Positions 26,333 through 33,912 of a stretch of DNA of 64,000 bases are shown one piece after another. Source of the DNA: Sphingobacterium tabacisoli (lineage in GTDB: Bacteria > Bacteroidota > Bacteroidia > Sphingobacteriales > Sphingobacteriaceae). Both the position numbers and the translations under genes were made by a program. Every line of letters begins with the position of its first letter. The stretch's first letter is position 1. The notes under the pieces are model-generated. The model saw nothing but the letters and a program-made list of their open reading frames with translations. It made no database searches and had not been told where the DNA came from. The DNA is taken from NCBI RefSeq assembly GCF_017908035.1, contig NZ_JAEQMU010000002.1:62001-126000 (forward strand), in the 5' to 3' direction.

Positions 26333-27064
26333 ATGAGATATATTAAAGTCTTATTAGTTGTTTTATTGATAGTGGTGGTTTATGTGGCCTTATTTAAGGT
26401 AGCGAAGCTTGGACAGCAATATTTAGATAAGAAAATGTCTAGTTTAACATCAGCTATTCCCAAAGAATGCTTGGCTTTATTGAGCATTGATTCAACTGAT
26501 ATTAGTTTTTCAAAAACTGTATTTGTGGATCAATCCGCGATTTCTTCATTTGCATATAAAGATTCTATTTTTATTACTGCGGTGAGGCTGGATGCTTCTC
26601 CAATGTTGAGCTTGACTAGAGGTGTCAATTTGCATAAGGATCTCATAAAAACTGGTATCGATGGAGGAGTCTTTTATGCTGGCGTTGAAAATTTAATGAC
26701 AAAAATTTCTTACTCTTATGATTACGAACTTGTTCGTGTTAATTCGATTGATATTCATCTTCCTAGATCTGGTGATATTAAAAGCTTAATCCAAAATGAT
26801 ACCTTATGTTCTTATTTTATACCCAATAGTTATGGTTTTAAAGTGAGATTGAACGATAGAAATCATAGTGATATCGTAATTGAGACGTCTCCAAAAAGTA
26901 TATTTGAAGAAAATAATGAGAAGAATAATGGCACTATGAATATGTTGCTTTGCTTAAGAAGGTATCAGGATCATGTTTATTTGTTTTTGTTTAATAGATT
27001 GAACAGAAGCTCGAAAGAAATTGATGAGAGTGCGTTGAATAGGTTTATTGTAATAGAAGACTAA
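26333..27064 (+). CDS. Hypothetical membrane-anchored protein
   Basis: 243 aa with one N-terminal TM helix (residues ~4-24, KVLLVVLLIVVVYVALF) and an extracytoplasmic domain of ~215 aa. The domain is rich in beta strands and Ser/Asp, with no recognised motif. The next gene starts 2 bp after its stop, so the two form a pair. Confidence 0.55.
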   Translation: MRYIKVLLVVLLIVVVYVALFKVAKLGQQYLDKKMSSLTSAIPKECLALLSIDSTDISFSKTVFVDQSAISSFAYKDSIFITAVRLDASPMLSLTRGVNLHKDLIKTGIDGGVFYAGVENLMTKISYSYDYELVRVNSIDIHLPRSGDIKSLIQNDTLCSYFIPNSYGFKVRLNDRNHSDIVIETSPKSIFEENNEKNNGTMNMLLCLRRYQDHVYLFLFNRLNRSSKEIDESALNRFIVIED

Positions 27065-27066
27065 GT

Positions 27067-27564
27067 ATGGATAAAGTTGCTTTTTCACACAAAAATAGAT
27101 TTAGAATTATTTTGTTCGTGATTTTTTCTGTTGTTTTTATTCTTTCTGGAATTCCTGGAGTATATAGAGAGTCTGTATTATTTGGTACAGGATATTTCAT
27201 GTCCAATACATTTCTGATAACACTTCTATCATTTGTCCCCTTTATTTTGTGTACATTATATTTCTTTTTAGTAGCACGTCGCAAATATGTTCTCCTGCTA
27301 GATGAGAAGGGAATCTTGGACAAACGTTATTTATTTGGAAAAGTCTTTATACCCTGGGAGCGTATTGCATCCATAGATTTAAACCGAGATAAGAGAAGTG
27401 AATGTCTTTTAATTAAAATAGGGAAAAATGTAAAGATGGATGCTGATTATGTTATTGACCAAGATGTAATAACCTATAAGATTCCATTAAAATATATTGA
27501 CTATAATGAAAGTGAGCTTAAAGGTGTTTTATTATATTATATTCCTGCTAAGCCGACTCTCTGA
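27067..27564 (+). CDS. Two-TM protein with PH-like domain (STM3941-like)
   Basis: 165 aa. TM helices lie at ~12-32 and ~48-70, followed by a ~90-aa domain with RKYVLLLDEKGILDKRYLFG and KVFIPWERIASIDLNRDKRS. This resembles the bacterial PH-like STM3941-type proteins often found next to polymorphic toxins. It directly follows the preceding membrane protein. Confidence 0.55.
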   Translation: MDKVAFSHKNRFRIILFVIFSVVFILSGIPGVYRESVLFGTGYFMSNTFLITLLSFVPFILCTLYFFLVARRKYVLLLDEKGILDKRYLFGKVFIPWERIASIDLNRDKRSECLLIKIGKNVKMDADYVIDQDVITYKIPLKYIDYNESELKGVLLYYIPAKPTL

Positions 27565-27686
27565 AAATTATTGTAAATGCTACCGATACTTCTATTGCTA
27601 TTCAGAGTCTGTCACAAAGAGTAATCGACATCGCATATACTAGTATGTTTTATTAAGTCAGCTTTAATCTCATCAAAATATTAACT

Positions 27687-27995
27687 ATGGACAAACAGAC
27701 AAAAATCAATTATTTTTACTACTACCATATTGTTGCATATTTTGTGTTAATTGGGGCTTTATACGGGCAATCTTTTGTCGGTGAGTTTTTCTGGGGGGAA
27801 ATAATTCAATTTCTGCATTTATTTTTATTAATCATTACTCTGCCAATAAATTTTATTAGTCTTGCATTGGTGTATTTTGGTTCTGCAAGTTTACTTTCTA
27901 TTACAATTGTTCAAGGTTTGTTTTTCGTGATAAGTTTGCTGATTTTTAATTCTGTTGTTAAGGAGTCGAATCAATCCGATGAAATTTCAGAATAA
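27687..27995 (+). CDS. Small multi-TM membrane protein
   Basis: 102 aa with three to four hydrophobic helices (residues ~10-28, ~33-52, ~55-72 and ~76-92) and an acidic tail. No family is recognised. It lies between immunity-like genes and transposase copy 3. Confidence 0.45.
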   Translation: MDKQTKINYFYYYHIVAYFVLIGALYGQSFVGEFFWGEIIQFLHLFLLIITLPINFISLALVYFGSASLLSITIVQGLFFVISLLIFNSVVKESNQSDEISE

Positions 27996-28065
27996 TAAGA
28001 AACAGTTGAGCAATTATATTATAAAAAGATAGTGGTTGCGTTTGATTCGAAGTTGAAAATATTAA

Positions 28066-28414
28066 GGCAATTGGGTGGATGTATTTGTCCGAAAATTATA
28101 CGCTGACATTGCAGTGGATTCGTTAAATTACTGCGTTAGGGAAAAAGGAATGCAAGTTTATTCTTGGTGTATCATGCCTAGTCATCAATCAGGCACCTCA
28201 GCGATTGATACAGGATTTTAAGAAATATACGGCAAAGCAAGTTATTCAGGCGATCAAAGATAATATTCAGGAAAGTCGAAGAGAATGGCTAATTTGGATA
28301 ATGGAAGGAGAGGGGATAGAGGCAGGTTTTGTTCGGGAAGGGCATTTTTTGCAATATTGTAATGCGATAGATTACAGTGGTAGCAGGGGATTGGTGAAGT
28401 TGGAAACGGTGTGA
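28066..28414 (+). pseudogene. RAYT (IS200-like Y1 transposase) remnant, copy 3
   Basis: Starts with NWVDVFVRKLYADIAVDSLN and runs through GMQVYSWCIMPSH. A small deletion then shifts the frame near 28185-28205. It continues with LIQDFKKYTAKQVIQAIKDN, IQESRREWLIWIMEG, lacks the FWQHHNKPIELWSRE segment present in copy 2, and ends GFVREGHFLQYCNAIDYSG...LVKLETV. It is the longest of three decayed copies; neither the HUH motif region nor the middle is intact. Confidence 0.75.
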
Positions 28415-28504
28415 ATGAATAGATAATATATATTCTGATAATGCAAATCAATAGGCTGTAATTAATAGGCTGATAGAGGTTAATAAAAGTTTAAAAAAGT
28501 AAAA

Positions 28505-28840
28505 ATGCAATTTAAAATAATGTTTCCTGCACCATATCAAGTGCTTGATATCTACAATGATAACCTTGATTTAAATATTGTTCTAGAGAACGGTGAAGTT
28601 TATTTTGGAACACTGTTTACTTTGCAAAATATTAAACATCTTATGGAGAGCGATAGTGATATATATTTTTGGTCGACAGATATGCTTATTCTGAAAGATT
28701 TGTCCTATGAGAGTATATCTATTGTTGTTAAGAAACTATTAAATGACGGAATACTAAAACAGGTGTTTTCAAAAATAGGTACAATAGAATCTGTTTTTTC
28801 ACATTTAGGTTGGAATGATTATTCTGACGTATCATCGTAA
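28505..28840 (+). CDS. Hypothetical small protein, immunity-like
   Basis: 111 aa, acidic, no TM helix. It opens with strands (VLDIYNDNLDLNIVLENGEV) and ends in a helix, the general layout of small immunity proteins. It lies just upstream of the toxin-tail remnant in the same direction. No named family is recognised. Confidence 0.5.
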   Translation: MQFKIMFPAPYQVLDIYNDNLDLNIVLENGEVYFGTLFTLQNIKHLMESDSDIYFWSTDMLILKDLSYESISIVVKKLLNDGILKQVFSKIGTIESVFSHLGWNDYSDVSS

Positions 28841-28853
28841 TTTTAATGAGTGA

Positions 28854-29060
28854 GATTATAAGTTAAATAACAACAACGCCCAATCCGATAAAGATTGGGC
28901 GCTGTTGTTGAAAAAAGATCCATTGTTGTTAAAAGATAAGAAAAGTGGAGTTAGTGAAGTAGAATGGCATTTTTTCCCTGGAAAAACTGGTGTTGGACCA
29001 ACGCCGCAACTGGAGGATTTACTCCGAAAGAATGATTTTAGTATTTTTATTCACAAATAA
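28854..29060 (+). pseudogene. C-terminal remnant of a polymorphic-toxin domain
   Basis: An open frame of 68 codons with no start codon, closed upstream by TGA at 28851. It encodes KDWALLLKKDPLLLKDKKSG, VEWHFFPGKTGVGPTPQLED and LLRKNDFSIFIHK before the stop at 29058. The sequence reads as the tail of a secreted toxin (Rhs/polymorphic type) whose front part is missing. A likely immunity gene starts 5 bp after the stop, the normal toxin-immunity order. The toxin class is not identified. Confidence 0.5.
28871..28910. repeat. Strong hairpin inside the toxin-tail remnant
   Basis: CAACAACGCCCAATC (28871-28885) pairs with GATTGGGCGCTGTTGTTG (28893-28910), with one bulged base and a 7-nt loop. The core GCCCAATC/GATTGGGC recurs in the hairpin at 29603-29630. 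There is no T-run, so a terminator role is unclear. Confidence 0.5.
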
Positions 29061-29065
29061 TATTT

Positions 29066-29581
29066 ATGGCATATCCACTTTTTATACCACCAGAGAAATT
29101 TTTTTCGACTAAAAACTTCGATTGGTCATTGAAAGATTCTAAAGAATACTTTAATTGGTTTATATCTACAAAGAGCAATAGATCAAATTATTACTTAGAA
29201 TATTTATCTATTCAAAGACACGAAATAGATTTTGATATCTTGTGTGACCGGATACGAGATACCTTATTTAGTGAAGAGTTTTCATTAAAGACTGAGGGCG
29301 GTGTTTTTGATCTGACAAATGCAGGATATGCTTTTGCTGCAGATACTTCTATTGTACTGTCTGATTATGTCATAGATAAGTATAAGGGGAAGGTTTATTG
29401 GGATATTGTTAAGAAACCTAAAAGTGATATATCTTTTCATTTACCTGCATTATTTGGTTTTAAAAAATTACCTTACGTGGAGTTAATGAAAGCGAGCATT
29501 GGACATGCAAAGTATATTTTAAGAAAAAAAGAAGATCCTCATGTGTGGAAAATGATGGTTGATCTGGATTACCTGTTTTAA
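29066..29581 (+). CDS. Probable immunity protein to the adjacent toxin remnant
   Basis: 171 aa, soluble, no signal. It opens MAYPLFIPPEKFFSTKNFDW and contains DSKEYFNWFISTKSNRSNYY and FDLTNAGYAFAADTSIVLSD. ATG follows the toxin-tail stop by 5 bp, which is the toxin-immunity arrangement. No named Imm family is recognised; the role rests on position and size. A hairpin follows the stop. Confidence 0.55.
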   Translation: MAYPLFIPPEKFFSTKNFDWSLKDSKEYFNWFISTKSNRSNYYLEYLSIQRHEIDFDILCDRIRDTLFSEEFSLKTEGGVFDLTNAGYAFAADTSIVLSDYVIDKYKGKVYWDIVKKPKSDISFHLPALFGFKKLPYVELMKASIGHAKYILRKKEDPHVWKMMVDLDYLF

Positions 29582-29602
29582 TGGATATAGCTTGATCTTC
29601 TG

Positions 29603-29630
29603 CAGCCCAATCTTTCACCGGATTGGGCTG
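29603..29630 (+). terminator. Terminator-like hairpin after the immunity gene
   Basis: CAGCCCAATC (29603-29612) pairs with GATTGGGCTG (29621-29630) with an 8-nt loop, then TATATTTT. It is between convergent genes. Confidence 0.65.
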
Positions 29631-29668
29631 TATATTTTAAATGTATTTGTTTATTCTTTACTTATGGA

Positions 29669-30220
29669 TTACTCAATTTCGAGAATCTTTTTACCATGTT
29701 CAGTAATGATGTAATAGGAAAGGAGACCTTCTTCTGTGTTTTTTTGTTGAAGTTTTAGCCAGTCTGCCTCGACACAGGCTTTTATCGTTGCAGTCATTTT
29801 AGCACTTTTACGCTTGAGGCCAAGATGTGAAAGTAATTCTGATTCGAGCTTTTCTTCCTGGCAGAAAGGAAGAAATTCTGATATACGTTTTATATCTTGT
29901 GTAGTCAAACTAAACTGACTTATTAAATTCTTTTCAGTAAGCTCTTTTGTAATGTTATTAATAACCTTTTCAGAAGGAGTAAACTCTTCTTTTAGTTCTA
30001 GATCATCAAAGAGGTCTTTGTGCATCTCGTAACCATTTTCGTTTATAGCTTTTGCTATTAATTCTAGTTCGCTAGAACGTAAATAATGGATTGATTCATA
30101 GCATAGCCAAGTCATCCTTGTTTGGTGGATGCCAGTTCTTCTAGATACTTGAGCCTTATTGACTGATCTTTTCTCTAGATACTCTCCTAAAGCATTTAAA
30201 ACTCGTTTTTTCTTTTCCAT
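29669..30220 (-). CDS. HTH (XRE-like) DNA-binding protein with C-terminal winged-helix-like region
   Basis: 183 aa. N-terminal residues ~10-60 form a Cro/CI-type HTH (NKAQVSRRTGIHQTRMTWLC, then RSSELELIAKAINENGYEM). A helical linker follows, and a C-terminal ~60 aa (MTATIKACVEADWLKLQQKN, ending YYIITEHGKKILEIE) resembles a winged helix. Probably a local transcription regulator. It faces the structured-RNA candidate upstream and is convergent with the immunity gene. Confidence 0.7.
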   Translation of the reverse strand: MEKKKRVLNALGEYLEKRSVNKAQVSRRTGIHQTRMTWLCYESIHYLRSSELELIAKAINENGYEMHKDLFDDLELKEEFTPSEKVINNITKELTEKNLISQFSLTTQDIKRISEFLPFCQEEKLESELLSHLGLKRKSAKMTATIKACVEADWLKLQQKNTEEGLLSYYIITEHGKKILEIE

Positions 30221-30379
30221 AGTACTTTTATAGAATATTTAAAAGTACTTGTTGCTTTAGTTTATACATATTATAGTTGTTTTTATACATATAATATGTA
30301 TATTTGTTTTGATTAGTGTTTGGTAAAAAAATGTAATATCACTAGGTGGTATTATAAAATATTATACTTTAAAAATCTT

Positions 30380-30549
30380 GCGGAGAAAAGTAGGACATTC
30401 GAGTGCAAGGAGTAGGAAAGACCTAGGTCTTATGCTATATTTGTATAGTCATAAGACTTGGTCACTCTGCTTGCTCTGTGCTCGGCTGTCGAAAGACAGT
30501 GGCTGTCCTACGCCTTCTCGGCAGAGCAAGCAAAGGGGTGGCTTTTTTT
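30380..30549 (+). ncRNA. Candidate structured RNA or mobilisation-site DNA
   Basis: Several nested pairings are visible without a coding gene. A ~17-bp imperfect stem spans 30420-30463. CTGTC-GAAA-GACAG (30486-30499) is a GNRA tetraloop hairpin. GTAGGAC (30390-30396) pairs with GTCCTAC (30505-30511), flanked by GAGAA/TTCTC. TGCTTGCTCTG (30468-30478) pairs with CAGAGCAAGCA (30522-30532). The last pairing crosses the previous one, so a pseudoknot or alternative folds are implied. A T-run (30543-30549) ends the block. The strand is assumed from the T-run. It could also be a decayed oriT or element end. Nothing else is seen in 30221-30764. Confidence 0.4.
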
Positions 30550-30764
30550 ATGCCCGCTTTTATGTTCTGCTGAATTTCTCCCCGAAATAGAAATATAAAA
30601 GCAATGATAACAAAGAATCAACAGTACAAAAACATTTTTAAAGCTCCCGAATAGTTTGGGTAAGCTTAGTCATTAGCATGACTTTTCTATTCTTGTGATG
30701 TGTATCATATACCGATTATTAAAACTTAAATTATCTTCTAAGCACATCCTTGATAATCATTTAA

Positions 30765-30926
30765 TCAATTTTTTATTAAAACGTGTGGCTTGGTCACTAC
30801 TTTTTCTGTTTTCTTTTCAGCTGGCTCGGCTTTCTTTTCCGAAGCATTTACTGCAAAATATCCTGCACTAAGTGCAAGTGTTAATCCCATGATAGCTTTA
30901 AGCCAATTTGTTTTTAGTATTTGCAT
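30765..30926 (-). CDS. Small secreted or membrane peptide (53 aa)
   Basis: ATG at 30926 encodes a signal-like N-terminus (MQILKTNWLKAIMGLTLALS, then AGYFAVNASE) and a Lys/Glu-rich tail (KKAEPAEKKTEKVVTKPHV). It resembles the many short, exported Bacteroidota peptides of unknown function. It lies 40 bp after a 33-aa gene and 150 bp after a 24-aa gene on the same strand, and shares their upstream region. Confidence 0.55.
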   Translation of the reverse strand: MQILKTNWLKAIMGLTLALSAGYFAVNASEKKAEPAEKKTEKVVTKPHVLIKN

Positions 30927-30966
30927 AGGGCAAATTGTGCACTTGAAGATGAGTGCGAACTTTAGT

Positions 30967-31068
30967 TTATAATATTGAAATGTTACTGTCTGTGTCTCCC
31001 TGAGGTGACGATGATCCTAATGGATCGATCTGTTGCGGAGTCACGATCTGCCGATGGTGGATCTCCAT
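30967..31068 (-). CDS. Small hydrophilic peptide (33 aa)
   Basis: ATG at 31068 is preceded by AAAGG at a good distance. The peptide starts MEIHHRQIVTPQQIDPLGSS and continues SPQGDTDSN. It has no signal. It lies 7 bp after the 24-aa gene, suggesting coupling. No family is recognised. Confidence 0.4.
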   Translation of the reverse strand: MEIHHRQIVTPQQIDPLGSSSPQGDTDSNISIL

Positions 31069-31075
31069 TATGCCT

Positions 31076-31150
31076 TTACCTACGGGGTGCCCGAAATAAT
31101 GCGAATTTCTCCCTTACGGTATAGACATTTTTCTTGTTGCGATGTATCAT
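31076..31150 (-). CDS. Very small basic peptide (24 aa)
   Basis: ATG at 31150, strongly basic (MIHRNKKNVYTVREKFALFR, then APRR). It is the first of three tiny leftward genes. The case rests on tight spacing and a shared upstream region with palindromes. It may be a leader peptide rather than a functional product. Confidence 0.3.
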   Translation of the reverse strand: MIHRNKKNVYTVREKFALFRAPRR

Positions 31151-31190
31151 AGTGCTAAGCTATAGAAGACAAGCTCTTTTTTTAGATGTG

Positions 31191-31261
31191 TTAATTCGCA
31201 AATGTGATGAATTAAGTGTCAAGGGGATGTCTTTTGCACTTTTTGTACGAATTAATTCGTA
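31191..31261. promoter_or_regulatory. Two palindromes with a shared half-site (probable operators)
   Basis: TACGAATTAATTCGTA (31246-31261) is a perfect 16-bp palindrome. TTAATTC (31191-31197) and GAATTAA (31209-31215) form a second inverted repeat with the same GAATTAA half-site. They lie between the leftward tiny genes and the rightward gene at 31397. Confidence 0.45.
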
Positions 31262-31396
31262 ATTTTTTGAAAATGCACGTGTCTTCTTTGCTTTAATCTC
31301 TCTTGTAGGTTATCTTGGGGTGTATTGACCATACGGAAGTTATCTAAAGGTGAGCTCGCTAAAGCTCGGTTGTAAACGCTTTAAAATGTTTTGATT

Positions 31397-31672
31397 ATGG
31401 AAGAAATGGCCAGGCCTAAGTTTAAAAAGTGTAGGGGTACGGGCAAGGTATCCTTTCCCAATAAGTTGGAGGCGCAATGGACGATGCTCAAGCACAAGTG
31501 GTCTGCTTTGATACGCAATAAGATCGATGGCCGGCGGGTCAAGCACCGCCAGGGCAAGCAGGCGCAACGGCGCATCTACTATTGTAAGGTATGCAAGGGC
31601 TATCACCTTACGAAATGGACCAAGCAGAATTTTGATAACTATACGCGCTATCGGGATGAGAATAGGTTTTAG
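31397..31672 (+). CDS. Small basic protein with a CxxC motif
   Basis: 91 aa from the ATG at 31397; the preceding TTG at 31391 is less likely. It is very basic: KFKKCRGTGKVSFPNKLEAQ in front and YYCKVCKGYHLTKWTK near the end. The C-terminal YYCKxCKGYHLT motif is common in small phage- and element-borne proteins and looks like half a zinc ribbon. It probably binds nucleic acid. It is convergent with the cNMP-type gene, with its stop codon ending 1 bp before that gene's end. Confidence 0.55.
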   Translation: MEEMARPKFKKCRGTGKVSFPNKLEAQWTMLKHKWSALIRNKIDGRRVKHRQGKQAQRRIYYCKVCKGYHLTKWTKQNFDNYTRYRDENRF

Positions 31673-32245
31673 TTACTTATTCTTCTGAAACCAGCGTAAA
31701 CTCATTTTCAGATAGCTAGCTTTTTGCTCGTCCGTGATAACGTAAAAAATGTCCTTGTGGTCGTCCCTAAACTGTGCTATTCTTTCTTTGGCATCGGTCC
31801 GCTTGATCCAACGTATGTGCTTCTTCAGTTTACTGTTCTTTTGTGCCAGAAAGCGGTTGACATAGTAGTTGAGTTCGGTAAATTGCTCCCGTATCCGAAA
31901 TAGATCGATCAGGTCGATCTCGAGTGTGGTGCTGGCTATTGGAAATACAATCTCCACGTCGCTGATCCGATTCTCTAGCGAACTGCTTGCATGGATAATG
32001 ACCTCGTTCGGACTCCAGATCCAGTCCAGGTATTTTTTTTGCTTTACTTTTTCCAATGCGATGGCTTTGCCCTCCTGTATCAGTACGATCTTGGTATAGA
32101 TCTCGCTCAAGCGGAGCAATACTTCTTTGTCTTCGTAGCTTTTGACACGGCTATTGTGGAGTATGGCTTCCAAGAGCTCTTCGCTCGGTATTCTGTAGCG
32201 GCTCAAAATACCTTTTAGAAATTGGTAATTCAGATCCTGTTGCAT
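31673..32245 (-). CDS. Crp/Fnr-type cyclic-nucleotide-binding-fold protein
   Basis: 190 aa. The N-terminal ~120 aa follow the cNMP-binding beta-roll seen in Bacteroidota Crp-like proteins (VKSYEDKEVLLRLSEIYTKI, then EVIIHASSSLENRISDVEI). It lacks the clear phosphate cassette, so nucleotide binding is doubtful. The last ~60 aa (TDAKERIAQFRDDHKDIFYV, ending KMSLRWFQKNK) resemble the family's shortened HTH. It is probably a regulator. The 552 bp upstream (32246-32797) show no convincing gene on either strand. Confidence 0.6.
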   Translation of the reverse strand: MQQDLNYQFLKGILSRYRIPSEELLEAILHNSRVKSYEDKEVLLRLSEIYTKIVLIQEGKAIALEKVKQKKYLDWIWSPNEVIIHASSSLENRISDVEIVFPIASTTLEIDLIDLFRIREQFTELNYYVNRFLAQKNSKLKKHIRWIKRTDAKERIAQFRDDHKDIFYVITDEQKASYLKMSLRWFQKNK

Positions 32246-32797
32246 AGTGTATTGTTTTTATTGCTTCAATAAATCTCCCATAGAGCGGACTTTCTGCTCC
32301 GTAGGGGATGAGATGATAGGAAAGAGGTACGGGCAGAGATGACCAATGGCAGCTATGCCCCAGAGACACCGAAGGTGAGCGGACGGTTATAATATGGACC
32401 GTACATCGCAAAGGACACCAACCGCCGAAACCACAGATGCGGTCGGGTATAAACGGTAATGTATCGATGAGATGTAACCATAAAAATGATATAATAAGGA
32501 CCTGTAAAACGGATGGGCTCGAATAGAACGGGACTGCTATAATTGGACAGGCACAATTGATATTTTTACTAAGTTAATAAATTAAGATAAATGTTTATAA
32601 TATTAATTTATCAAAACTATTTTAAAATAAGGGAGTTATATATAAAGTAGTGGCTTTTTTGCAAGTAGTGGAGGAGGTACACGATATAGGATGATAGGGA
32701 GGGATCCCAACCAATTAATAATTTATAAATCTAGTTTTTGTTTTAACCGCATAGTAGCTATGGCCGGACTTTGACTGTGCATGTCATTTTTGTTATT

Positions 32798-33151
32798 ATG
32801 AAAGAGATGTTTCAGAAATTTATCGAAGAGCAGACTGTGGGCAATGAATTGTTGAAGGATATTAAAGAATTAATGAAGTCCTTTTTATGTCGAGATGTTA
32901 GGAAGGATAACGGTACTGAAAAAGAAGAAGTCCGCGACATGTGGAAAAGAAGGGGATACCTCGAAGAAGAATTGGTGACGGTTAAGGAAGCTCGGGGTAT
33001 ACTAAAGGTCAGCCGTTGGAAGATCGATGACCTCCGCTCGCAGAAAGTACTTACGACGGTCGATAAAGAGGATATTGCCGGGGTACGTCTGATACGAAGT
33101 GAAGTGGAGGCTCTGCTGTATTCCTATTCAAGACCAAAAGGAAAAATTTAA
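32798..33151 (+). CDS. HTH (excisionase/MerR-like) DNA-binding protein
   Basis: 117 aa from the ATG at 32798; the longer start at 32771 would add an unlikely hydrophobic stretch. Residues 1-55 are helical and charged, probably a coiled coil. Residues ~62-110 are a winged MerR/Xis-like HTH: LVTVKEARGILKVSRWKIDD, then IRSEVEALLYSY. Such proteins are common in Bacteroidota mobile elements. No integrase is visible in the window. Confidence 0.65.
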   Translation: MKEMFQKFIEEQTVGNELLKDIKELMKSFLCRDVRKDNGTEKEEVRDMWKRRGYLEEELVTVKEARGILKVSRWKIDDLRSQKVLTTVDKEDIAGVRLIRSEVEALLYSYSRPKGKI

Positions 33152-33153
33152 GA

Positions 33154-33177
33154 AGCCAAATAGTAATCTATTTGGCT
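33154..33177 (+). terminator. Hairpin after HTH gene
   Basis: AGCCAAATAG (33154-33163) pairs perfectly with CTATTTGGCT (33168-33177) around a 4-nt loop, 3 bp after the stop. There is no T-run. From here to 33912 (~735 bp) no convincing gene is seen on either strand; the DNA is purine-rich on the plus strand. Confidence 0.5.
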
Positions 33178-33912
33178 GAGGCGAGTAAATCCTGTAAGGT
33201 TCTGCCCTGGATCCTTATGGGTTTGCTTTTTACCGATAGAGGTAGGGAGCATTGCATGATAGTAAGGCCATGCTGATGTATGGAAACAAGAAACAAACTT
33301 ATGGAAGTGTGGATTCGTGTTACTGGTTGAGGTGAAATCCACACGGAACTGCCGATGGGACGGAGAACTGTACGTTATACCCTTACGACTTTTTTGTATT
33401 GCCATAATGCTGTAGGATGAAGTGCAAGGGAAGTATCGTATAGACGTATGGAAGTACATCCCACCTGTTTGACTATACGAGATATAGACAATGATATGAA
33501 GAAAACTTGTAAGGAAATACGGGTTTGAAGTAGGGCAGCGATCTATTTCCTTAAGGGGTTGCAGAAAAGGTATATGGGGATATGCGCGATCCATAGGGGT
33601 AAACGAAAAAGTCATATTACGATTCAGTCCGGTCATATGGATAAATCAATCGGACGTAAGGAAGTGGTGTATACCTATAGAGCTATACGGCATAAGCTGA
33701 AGGAAGTAGGGAATATTCTTATAGATTTTCTTTTTAGACGTAAAGGGATGCCGGGACCCCTTATGGTTATATCGGTTTTTTGATCTGATTTTGTATGGTG
33801 GTGCATGGGAAAACTGCCATTGCTGTACGTTGTTGCCTGCTGTTGCCTGTTTTTTAGGTTTGCAGCTGGGGCTGGGCCATCTTTGGTTATGGATTCAAAG
33901 AAAGGAGAGAAA

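Noticed and set aside
32151..32556. Two overlapping minus-strand frames (86 and 67 codons)
   Set aside because: Low-complexity peptides with no homology recognised. One overlaps the start of the Crp-like gene in another frame.
33148..33636. 162-codon minus-strand open frame
   Set aside because: Its peptide is rich in His, Ser, Tyr and Pro without any fold pattern, its end overlaps the HTH gene's stop codon, and it has no supporting neighbours. It looks like a chance opening in purine-biased DNA.
33559..33783. 74-codon plus-strand frame before the small basic peptide
   Set aside because: No ribosome site and no domain. The composition matches the flanking non-coding DNA.
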